The notes below the pieces were generated by a model. That model was given only the letters and a program-made list of their open reading frames with translations. It did no database searches and had not been told where the DNA came from. The translations under genes and the position numbers were made by a program. Positions 40,801-52,800 of a stretch of 64,000 nt of DNA are shown here, piece by piece; within the stretch, counting starts at the first letter, position 1, and every line of letters begins with the position of its first letter. This DNA comes from Lepidostoma basale (lineage: Eukaryota > Arthropoda > Insecta > Trichoptera > Lepidostomatidae): assembly GCA_022606425.2 (NCBI GenBank), contig JAHDVF020000673.1:372001-436000 (forward strand). Reading direction: 5' to 3'.

Positions 40801-43800
40801 TATTTAAAGGTGTATACTGATATTTATTGTTTCTTGAACAATTGTGTAAAACTACATAGGTACCTATTATAAAGGCGGAACACCTCATTTGCATAAATTA
40901 TAATTAAACTTTTAGAAACAGACGAGTCAAGTGAATCACGGAACTGGCAAGATTGGGATGATAGTAGTTTAAGACGAATATGTTGTAAATCTTAATATGA
41001 TAGAGTATCAAATACAGATATACTCGTAAGATGTGAATGCAGTGCGAATAAGTGCCACAAAGATTATTGAAAGCAGCGCCTTCTAGCGAGAACCCGTTTT
41101 TTCTTAAATTGTAAATTTTATCTGTTTGTGGAATACGATATCTTGCCGATATCTTGTCGATATGTGAATTTAAAGCCTTATTTTGAAATTAAAAATATAA
41201 ATAGGTATCTATATAACTCCAAAATGTATAAAATTTGATATAAGTAGATTCAATGATAAAACATTTTTCAAGAGAAACGTTTTTTTAAATAAATTCATAG
41301 ATGGCGGTAATGTACTACTATAAACTACCATATGAAATGCGTCAAATTTTGTATATATTGTTATTTAACCGTCCTTCCTGTATCGCTTCTCGGCCTGTTG
41401 GCTAAGATCAAAGTGTAGTATCTGTTCTTATCAGCTTAATATCTGATAGTTCCCGCATTGCGGGACCAGTATATTAAACTGATTTTTGGAATGTGACGGG
41501 ATGTTCGGGGCTTGCTCCACTCCTGTCGCGGGTTGGCCCGGCATTGCAGTGCCGCCGGGATCGGCCCATCTAAACTTTATAAACAAATGGCGGGGGTGAT
41601 TGCTGAAATTTTCGTGGCGGGCTGAAGATGTTGGAATCTATGGACGCCACACCGAGGGTCCCGGTTTCGATTCCCGGCGAGGGCGCGCATTGGTCCGGAG
41701 TTGGAAAACAGCGAACAAATGAACCAAAGTCATTATTTCGATTTAAAAAAATTGCTTGCTGATTGCTGTAGAAAATCTAATTTGTAACAATATTGTCATG
41801 TTCAACTTTTCGTTATTTTGAACATGGTTTAAAAAAAATACAAACGAAAAAAAATTATGGAGATAAATGAATTTTTTTTATAAAAATATTTTATTATATT
41901 ATTAAAATATTTTATTTATAAAAATATTTTTATAAAAATAAAATTGATTTTTTTTTCTCGATGTGTTTTAAATTGTTGGCAACGAAACCTTTGTTGTATA
42001 TTAACGTATGTAATTAATACTCTGTGTCCATATTTTTTTCTCCCCTATATACTTGCAACCTTGGCGTTAAATCGCAGTTGAACTTTAAATTATTTTTTTA
42101 TTATTTCACAACAACAAAATATTCACCAAAAACTGCATTTTAAATCTGAAAACCCATGCATACAAATAGAATCTTATTATAATGGATTAGCTACATATTA
42201 TAAAAACTAAAATAAAATGTATGCAGTAATTGGGATCAAACGACCTGTTGTATAAAATAGACTGGTATTTTATTCATGGAAAGAAATGTGGGTATTTTTA
42301 AAAGTTTTTAATTATTATACAATATAATACGTACCTTTATATATTCACACACACGCCACGGCTGCACCAAATTCCCCAACCCCCTCCACATCTGGACTCA
42401 ACCGCATGGGTTGTATTCAACGAATCAATCTATTTTAACTTGTATTATCATAATTAGAATAGTCGGAGGAATCGACGTGCGTGTATGAATGTGAGGGAAT
42501 CTAGAGAGGTGTGTCCGGATAGAGTAGTGCGGCGGTCCATTCTCTCTGCCTATCTCATAATTATCTTGTGTTGTACTGCTTTCTAGCTGGATAGCGGGTG
42601 TGTCTGTCGGCCTAGTGCTGCTGGCTTCGTCTTACCACTGGTACATCATCAGGCAAGGAGGTGACGAAGGTAACTAGATTATTATTAAATGACTTGAAAG
42701 TTTATGAGTTAGAAAACAAAATCCATGTCATTCTCAAAAGAGCCCTTAGGATGCAGGTTATCCATAAATGACAGAATGCTGGAATAGGTTACGAAATTTG
42801 GATATGGATACACGAAATAATGGGACAGTCAACAAAGCTTCGGCGGTATCAGATTGTCTCAAGGAGACTATATGGAAGAATGAGTATATGAGAACTGACA
42901 TTAAGGTCAGAATATACAAAACCTGCGTGACACGGCTATCCGACAAATCTGCAAGGTGGAAGATATTGTCAGACGGGGCAGACAACGCAGAAGATACTGG
43001 AATGCGCACGCGCAGAGGATGGATCCCTCCAGAATCGCACACGTTGTGGTGCATCAGATTCCTGTTGGCTGCCGTCCCCACGGAAGACCACCAAAGAGAG
43101 TCAACTTCAACTTCCCAAGAGAGTCAACTTCTCGAGAGAGGCCAGCTTGACTACAGGAACTGACCAAAGGTCGGTTTTGAAGGAAATAAGAAGATATATA
43201 ATCAAAGGTTTTGAATATTCTTCTTCGCCATGTCAACGGCTATCTAGTAACCCTGTCCCCGAGAGTCTTTCCTGCTATAGTTCGTCCGACGTCCGAAGAA
43301 TGGTTTTGGTCGCTAAGTGTAATTCAAAATAAACAAGCAAGATGATTGTTTCTCCCAGAGCCGCCATGCCCGCGCCTTGTGCTGGCCTACTCCGTGCTGC
43401 ATCACCTCCGGACGCTGGGCAGGGGTTCTGGCCGCGAGCTGCAGGTGCTCTGGGGGCTGCGCTTCCTCTCCATTTGTTTTATAATCCTGGACCACCGCTT
43501 CGGGACCATCATCTCGGGGCCAGTCTCCAACAGGGACAACCTAGAACAGGTATCTAACTAACCATCAACGAACATGCCTGAGAACGTTTCTGGACTATTT
43601 TTCTGATTATTTTTGTATGAGAGTAGTGTAGAAAAAAAGGAGAACAATTTGATTTTGTTTTTTGTGAAATTTTTAACGCGTGTAAAAAAAAAGATTTAAA
43701 TTAAATGTTGAAACTTATTACTGACTATGCTTGTACAGTGAACCAAGTTTTTAATGGATAGAAAATCTTTACTTCCGTGAATATTTTACGGGTTGCAACT

Positions 43801-46800
43801 AGTAGTCAAGTAATAAAAATAAAAACGTCTGTTTTCTTGAAGTTTTATTATTATTTATGGGTGTTTCAGCCTAAAATGGTCACTTTTCACTTTGACACTT
43901 CAGCTGAAACTTACTTACGTTCCTGGCACTCGGCTAAGCGGAAGCACGGCTTCCTTATGGTGCAGCACACTGGTCCCCACGGCACTTTTCCAAAATAATA
44001 ACTCCGGTCTCGGATCGAACTATTTAATTCCGCCCAAAGCATTACGACATTCCTAGCAAATGTCCACTTCTTCGACGGAACGGAAAACTGACGTGAGGTC
44101 GCGGGAGCGTAAGGATGGTCCTTACTCGAGCACTGACAAGTGGTGACTTCTGCCTTCTCTAAAAGGGTACTGAATATAAAGCCAACCCTGACAAAGGGTG
44201 GCTGGTTTTCCCGTTACCTCAAGTCCATTCCGTTCCGTGACATATTTATACACATTAATTACAAAATTAAAACTTAATATTTAACTAATTATAATCTTAA
44301 CCTAACCACACCGTAAGGCTTTACCTTTTACCGTGTAGGCCAATTAGATCAATTTACATAAAATACTAAGTCGTTACATATCTATTCATATATAATAACA
44401 CAAAGATGCAAAGACAAACAAAGACACACAAAACATTACAAAATTTAAACATTGCAATAATGTTAGGTATAACTAACATATATCTAAACTGTACTGTGAC
44501 TAAACAACCTTTTTATTTAATTAAATTTCTAAATAATAATTTTCTAACTGCCTACCCTCTCGGGGAAATGGCATGATGGTTTCTTGTCATTGTACCTACT
44601 GCTAGGATTATCCTTTATGAGCGCTCTATAGAATTTACTGTTTACATAAACTTTAAGTAAACTAATTTTAATGTTTGGGACTAACCCATTTTAACTATTT
44701 GGCCTAAACAAACAACCTAAATGCATTGTTTGAAGAATACGGGAAAAACTGCAATTATGTTTATTGACCTTTTAAAAATACCTTTCTCCGGTCCTAAGCC
44801 AGCACCTTTGACTGTTCGGCCTATACAAATAATATCCAATTATTTAATATTTTATTTGCCGGAAATACCCGCGATAATATTCAAAAACCTTTACAAGTCG
44901 GCAAACAAAGGTAAAAATTATATCTACATAAATAACATCTGTAATTATTTAAAGTCTAAATGTCTAGTTGCTAACATCTTTGTTTGATTACAAAAATAGC
45001 CTAAACATTTCCACCCCTTGTAATCAAACTAATTCTAATATGGCTACATAGAAAAACTAAGTCTAGTATGGCTACTAAGATACTTTAAACTAAGTCTAAT
45101 ATGGCGACCTTTGTTACAGGTCTACGATATACGCCACGCATGGTTTTTATCTCTACTACTCGCACTTGCTTGTCTGCGCCCGGATATGTTTTTGATATTA
45201 TACCTTTGGGCCATGTATTGCGGGGTAACGAATTATCACAAAGGATCACTATATCACCCTCTTTTATCGGTGTAACAGTTTCATGCCATTTGGTTCTTTT
45301 CACCAAAGTGGGTAGATATTCCCTGACCCATCTTTTCCAAAACTTATCCGCAAAGAATTGGGCGATCCGCCATTGCTTACGAAGACATAAATCATCATTA
45401 TTAAATACACCAACTATCGGATTTTCATAATTGTAACCTAAAATAAAGTGGTTAGGTGTTAGGCTTTCGTCATCTCTACTATCTAGAGACACGTGTGTGA
45501 GGGGTCTACTATTTACTATATTTTCCGCTTCCAGTAAAAGCGTGTGCAGAACTTCCGGTCGCGGTGCCTGTTCTTTTAATATTGCGTAAAATGCTCTTTT
45601 AATGGATTTGACCAAACTTTCCCAAGCTCCACCGTGGTGCGGAGCTGCCGGAGGAATGAAGCGCCAATTAATATTCTTGGACGACATTTCGTCACATATT
45701 TTATTCTGATTGACCGCAGCGATCGACTCACGCATTTCCACTTCTGCGCCTTTCAGATTTGTTCCATTGTCACTACAAATGCTACTAGGATGCCCTCTCC
45801 TTGAAATAAAACGTCGAATTGCCATAATAGTCGAATCAGTTGTTAAGTTCTCCGCTATTTCGATATGCACTGCTCGAGTAGATAAACATGTGAAGAGTAC
45901 ACCGTATCTCTTCTCAGTTCGTCTTTTGACCATTGTCTTTATTGGTCCGAAATAATCCATTCCTGTATTTGTAAATGGTCGAATGTGATGTTGCAATCTA
46001 TACTCAGGTAAACTAGCCATTTGTGGCGGCTTCGGTTTCGCTTTATTAATTTTACAACGTTGACAAGACAGGCTAATTTTTCTAACTAATTGTCTTCCAT
46101 TTATTATCCAATACTTCTGTCTGGTGTTATTCAATACGTGCTCAATTCCCGCGTGTCCGGATATCTCGTGGTAGTGCATTACTATCAATTCAGAAAGTCT
46201 ATCTTTACTATCTAATATGATGGGAAATGCAGTATTTATTTTAATATCATCCAAAGCCGCTACTCGTCCCTGCAATCGTAAGATGAGCTTACTATCTAAG
46301 AATGCATTTAAGTGCTTCAATTTACTATCATTCGGTAGCGATCCTCCCTTTTGAATAATAGCGATTTCTTTATAGAATTTTCTATACTGAGATTCCTTAA
46401 CCAGGAAATATTCAGCGTTTATCAGGTCGTTAGCGTTCAGATTCATTTTATCCTGGCCCTTGAAATCGCGTCTACAAAGGTCAATAAACCTTAAGAAAAA
46501 TGCAGTTGTTCTCAGCGCACGAAGGTATTTCGAGAATCGGTGTAATTTTAAACAACTTCTATCTGGTTGCATCACGATATTATAAACTACTTCCGGTTTA
46601 AGTTCTAGGTGGTTTTCATCTACCTCTTTCCTTATGTCATTCTTAGATCTTGGCCAAGTTTCCGGACTTTTCCTTAGAAAATCTGGCCCAGAAAACCACC
46701 TACCCTCCATAGATAAATCTAAATCCGATGTGTCTCTAGTACCTTCATCAGCTACATTTTCTCCAGAAGGTAACCACCGCCAACAGTCTACGCCTACAAG

Positions 46801-49800
46801 TTCGTCTATTTCTCCCAGTCGATGGGACACAAATGTCTTAAAATTTCTAGCGTCCGATCGAAGCCAACACATAACGGTATTGGAATCTGTCCAAAGATGT
46901 GTGGATGTATACTTTATAGAGTGATTTTCTATAATTGTTTTTGCCAAACGACTTCCCAGCAGGGCTCCCTGAAGCTCCAATCTAGGGATGGAAACAGGTC
47001 GTATGGGCGCTACCTTTGTCTTGCTTGCAATGAAGTTTACTTTTATGTCCCCTGTTACTTCCTGCACCCGGCAATATGCGACACAACACATTGCCTTTTC
47101 GCTAGAATCGCAAAATACATGTAATTGCCTTTGTTCCACCTTTACGCATTTGTTCTCGTAATATCGGGGAATTTTCACGTTATTTACTTCTTTCAGAATT
47201 TGTAACCAAGCTACCCACTCATTATAGTTGCGAGTGTTTAATTTCTCATCCCAGTCGATCCCTGATCGCCATACATTTTGCATCAATATTTTTGATCTAA
47301 TTGTTAGAGGAGCGAGAAACCCGGGCGGATCAAACACTGTCATGATCATCTTAAGCATTTCCCTTTTGGTAGGTACTTGCGCACCCGAAATGATTTTCTC
47401 TTCTATTTTCTTGAAACTCAAATCGAAAAATAGTATATCTAATTTCGGGTCCCATTGTAAGCCTAGTGTTCTCTGAATCATGCCTTCCCCTTCTTCAAAG
47501 TTTACGATGTTATGAGATCGCTGTGATGGAGGTATGTCTTTTAATGCTTCTTGAGAATTCGATGCCCAGCTAGTCATATTAAACCCGCCTTTATCATGTA
47601 TAAACCTTATTTGTTTTATCATCTGCTGCGCAGCCTCAACCGATTGAACGCTATCTAAATAATCGTCCATATAATGTTTATTACGAATAGCATCCACTGC
47701 TTCCGCATATTTTTCAGTATATTTTTCCGCGTTTTTATTTTTCACGTATTGAGCCGATGACGGTGAAGATTTAGCCCCAAATATCATGGAGCACATTGCA
47801 TATGTGACAGGCGGTGACTCGCGATTGTTTCCTCTCCAAAGGAACAATTGATACGGAACATCTTTTTCGGCAATTTTTATTTGTAAAAACATTTCTTGAA
47901 TGTCAGCCGTAAACGCGATTTTATGTTGTCTAAATTTAAAAATTATTCCTAGTAATGAATTATATAGGTCGGGGCCTGCTAGCAGTTTATCGTTCAATGA
48001 TATACCTTTAGATTTGGCCGCTGCATCGAACACGATTCGCAATTTTCCGGGTTTATTTGGATTACATACTGCGAAGTGAGGCAAGTAAAACTTATCAATA
48101 CTATTTAAAACATTTTTATCCGAAAATCGTCGAGCATAACCGTTTGCAATATAATGCTCCATTTTCTTACAATAAGCCTCAGAAAATTCCTTATTTTTAT
48201 CCATTTTCTTCTCTAATGTGTCCAGTCGTTTTTTAGCTGTTTCGAAACTATCTGGGAAATAGTTTTCATCTTCTTTCCAAATTAATCCTGTTTCCCATTT
48301 GTTATCGCTTCTTAGACGTGTTGTTTTATTCAAAACCTCATACGCACGCTTATCATGGTTACATATTTTTGGGTTCGTAACTCCCGCCTCGTCTAATTTA
48401 AAGCTGTCTCTTATTAAATTATACAAGTCTTCGTTTGGGTCTTCATCCCGAATATGCATACATATTTCGTTTCTTCTGTTGTCCGTGATCGGTACATGAC
48501 CCATAGCAACCCACCCTAACAATGTGCGTGATAGTCTGACAGAATTTAATGGACCACTCGACAAGCCTCGAGAAATTATAAGGTCCCAATTATTTTGACC
48601 AATCAGCATTCGAGGTTTAATTGCTCCATTAAAGCATGGTGCATTCTTTAAGTGTTCATATTTGTCTATATATGATTTGCACAATACCGTTTGCTCGGGT
48701 ATGTGCAAATCCTCAATCGTTCGGGCATTTACCTTGTATGCTTTCTTTTCATTCTTTCCTTTGACATTTACACTTATTGACATTGAGGAAAGGTCAGATG
48801 AGCATATATTGCCGATTCCATTTACTGAGAGCGGTTTTACAGGTCCTTTAATACCTAATGTTCTTGCGACGTCCGCTTCTATCAAGGTGACGGTTGACCC
48901 GTCATCTAATAAAGCTGGAATTTCCATCTCTCCGTTTGGCCCGTACACTGTTACCGGAATTATTTTTAATAACACTTGATTCCTAGACCAAGTGTTGGCA
49001 ACAAGCTGTTGATCAATTTGATCATTGGCCTCTGCACCAGGTGGTGAATTGTCTACTCTGCTCGTGAGGAGAGGGTGATATTTATGCTCAGGAGACGTTG
49101 TTAACTTTGGGCACTTAAAATACACGTGACCTGATTTCAAACATTTGAAACATAATTTCTCCGCCTTTATTGCTATCCATCTCTGTTCTATAGACAATGA
49201 TTTGAATTTAAAGCACTTAGAGGTTGTATGATTCGACTTATTGCACAAATTACGAGAAACGAAATTCTTCTGTGAAGTAATATAACAACCTACTCTATTC
49301 ATAGTGTTTACATTTCGCGATCTGTTTTTAAATTGATTATATGAATCTTCCTTACGAATATAACCTTTTTCATAAAAGGGTATGCCTGAATCTTTCGCGC
49401 TGATTACTATATCTTCTACCCAATTAGAAAAATAGACAATAGCCGGATCACTTGTACTGTTTCTTCCCTTGTCTGTTACCCACAACGCTCGTAAGTTATT
49501 CGATAGTTTACTAACAATTGATGTAAGCAGATCTGGATTATGTAAATGTCCAAAACTATTTAATGATTTAAGCATCCCTACCAAATTTTTAACTTTACAG
49601 GAAAATTGGATCAAATTATGAGTACCCGAATTTTCTTCCAATTTTCTCATCTCTTTGACTTCCTTTACAGTGTTTTCAATTATATGAGTAGTATTTCCGA
49701 ATACATTTTCCAAAGTTGTTATCACGTCGTGCACATTATCCGGGGATAACAATAAGGCGGATACTGCGTCCCGTGCTGCACCTTTTAATGACTTTTGCAA

Positions 49801-52800
49801 TCTATAAATATTATCGCAATCGTCCAATTTCAAATAATCTGTCGTATTTTTGAATATTGCTTTATAGGCAATCCATTCCGTTGGTTCGCCTGAGAAAATT
49901 GGAAGATCGGGCACTCTTGGCCTACCGGTATAATAAGATAAAGCCTTACCTATTGAGTCCGCGATGCGATCGGCTACGGATGAGTCATTCGACGATCCGG
50001 GAACTGGTCTCCGTATGTTTTCTGCATGTGGCTCCATCGATGTCATCTGGCGCCACCCCTCGTGTGGTTGCCTGCCGATGAATTCTCGAACCGGTTGCTC
50101 TGCAGGATACACCCTTTGCTGATGGTTCTGGTATTGAAGCTGTTGCGGCTGCCGAGGGTCCCGCCCTGATTGCGACGGACCCTCGTGTTCACCTGGATGT
50201 CGAGATTCGCCCCGCCCTGCTTGCGTCGGGCTCTCGAACTGTTCAGGCCACTCGGACGCTGAGAAGTGATGGCGTTGCTCACCAGTCCATCGCCTTTCCA
50301 CTCCTGAAGCTTGACTCTTCCAGTCAGAGACACGTTCTATTAAAGATGGCGTATCTGAGCACGTGGATCTTACTTCGAACTCAAGTTCATTGTGAGCTTC
50401 TTCGGCCTCCAACATTGTCATTTCTGCTTGATGCTGCGCCTTCCTTTTCGCTTCTTCGGCCTCAAAAATTGTCCTTTCTGCTTGAAGCTGCGCCTTCCTT
50501 TTCGTCAACCTCAGCTGCTCACGGGACTTCCATAACAACGCCTCCATTCTTGAGCGTGTTGAGAAGCCACTCATCACTGAAGGTGCTCTTGACGCACCTT
50601 TAGCGCCCTGCTGCTCCATTTTCTTCAGCCAAGTCCAAGATCCAACTCGAAGGACCAGATGTTTCCGCCTAATGGTCACTTTTCCACTTGACTAAACTGA
50701 ATTTCCTGGTCGCGCACACACATACTCTCACGTCACGTTTTCCCAAATAACTACCGGTCTCGGATCGAACTATTTAATTCCGCCCAAAGCATTACGACAT
50801 TCCTAGCAAATGTCCACTTCTTCGACGGAACGGAAAACTGACGTGAGGTCGCGGGAGCGTAAGGATGTTCCTTACTCTAGCACTGACCAGTGGTGACTTC
50901 TGCCTTCTCTAAAAGGGTACTGAATATAAAGCCAACCCTGACAAAGGGTGGCTGGTTTTCCCGTTACCTCAAGTCCATTCCGTTCCGTGACATATTTATA
51001 CACATTAATTACAAAATTAAAACTTAATATTTAACTAATTATAATCTTAACCTAACCACACCGTAAGGCTTTACCTTTTACCGTGTAGGCCAATTAGATC
51101 AATTTACATAAAATACTAAGTCGTTACATATCTATTCATATATAATAACACAAAGATGCAAAGACAAACAAAGACACACAAAACATTACAAAATTTAAAC
51201 ATTGCAATAATGTTAGGTATAACTAACATATATCTAAACTGTACTGTGACTAAACAACCTTTTTATTTAATTAAATTTCTAAATAATAATTTTCTAACTG
51301 CCTACCCTCTCGGGGAAATGGCATGATGGTTTCTTGTCATTGTACCTACTGCTAGGATTATCCTTTATGAGCGCTCTATAGAATTTACTGTTTACATAAA
51401 CTTTAAGTAAACTAATTTTAATGTTTGGGACTAACCCATTTTAACTATTTGGCCTAAACAAACAACCTAAATGCATTGTTTGAAGAATACGGGAAAAACT
51501 GCAATTATGTTTATTGACCTTTTAAAAATACCTTTCTCCGGTCCTAAGCCAGCACCTTTGACTGTTCGGCCTATACAAATAATATCCAATTATTTAATAT
51601 TTTATTTGCCGGAAATACCCGCGATAATATTCAAAACCTTTACAAGTCGGCAAACAAAGGTAAAAATTATATCTACATAAATAACATCTGTAATTATTTA
51701 AAGTCTAAATGTCTAGTTGCTAACATCTTTGTTTGATTACAAAAATAGCCTAAACAATGGGGTTGACATGTTTCGCCTTTCTAAGGCATTATTAAAACGT
51801 TTAAAACATTTGATAGTGCCTAAGAAAGGAGATAGATGTCATACGTATTAATTATTTAACCTTTAAAAGGTCGTGCGCCGCGCGCAATAAAGATAGCCCA
51901 CTGCCCAAGCATTTTTTGTGAAATATTCAAGCGACTTGCGACCTACGCGTAGCTTTTATAAAAATAATTATATCTCTAAAACGAGTCATTCTATTTAGGT
52001 CAAATAAAAAGTATTATCAAAATAAAAAATTGTTTATAAATTACAAAAGCTTTATTTGTATTTTGTCACATTTTATATAATCACACATTAAAGTTAAGGA
52101 ATAAAAAAATAAAAAAAATTAACATTTTTTTCGTGTGCATAGATCTAATTTAGACATTGGTGTATATTGTGTTTTATTAGGCGGACCGTAATAATAACAA
52201 CGCATATTCCAAGTGTCGACCTTGTAACGCAGGTATAAACACTAATATTACGCATCATGACAAAAATATTTATAAAATTTTGGATCAGTATCTCAAAGAC
52301 ATTATTTACGTAAGTAAATATTCATGATATCAGTATACGTTAATGATGTAAATGGGGTACGAAGTCGAGGCAGACCGAGGAAAACATGGCCAGACCAAAT
52401 TAATCAAATTTTAAAGGTTGGTCATGCTAGAAGTCGGAGGAATCGACGTGCGTGTATGACTCGTTGTATGAATGTGGAGGAAGCTAGAGAGGTTTGCCAG
52501 GATAGAGTAGAGTGGCGGTCCATTTTCTCTGCCTACCCCTGCGGGGAAACGGCGTGATGGTTTGTTGTTGTTGTTGTAAATATTCATATTTTGAATACTA
52601 TTGTCATAAATTTGTGTAATCCGAAATGCACCATAATCACCGGTTACATACGGGACCGTTGGCCATTGAAAGACGCAAATCCGCGGTCCCATTCGGGACC
52701 ACTGGGCGTCTAAAGGTTAATGTGTATGGCGATTAAGATCATTGTAACTATGGTTATTTCAAAGTCTTTATTAAACTGAAAAGTACCGAATGTAACTGTA

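Larger units (their letters stand above)
43862..51756 (-). mobile_element. BEL/Pao LTR retrotransposon, essentially complete
   Basis: 7.9 kb on the minus strand in intron 5, antisense to the NRF-6-like gene. Element order (from high to low coordinate): 5' LTR, primer site, single gag-pol frame, polypurine tract, 3' LTR. LTRs start TG and end CA in element orientation, and ATGGG is duplicated at both sides. Apart from one block at the U5 end, the LTRs differ by only about three substitutions and one indel by eye, so the insertion is young. No envelope gene is present. Confidence 0.95.

Noticed and set aside
45101..45430. Plus-strand frame of 109 codons over BEL
   Set aside because: Antisense shadow of the gag-pol frame, like the other plus frames between 45085 and 50679.
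43862..51756. Endogenous retrovirus with envelope
   Set aside because: No third frame or membrane-protein gene between integrase and the 3' LTR; domain order fits BEL/Pao.
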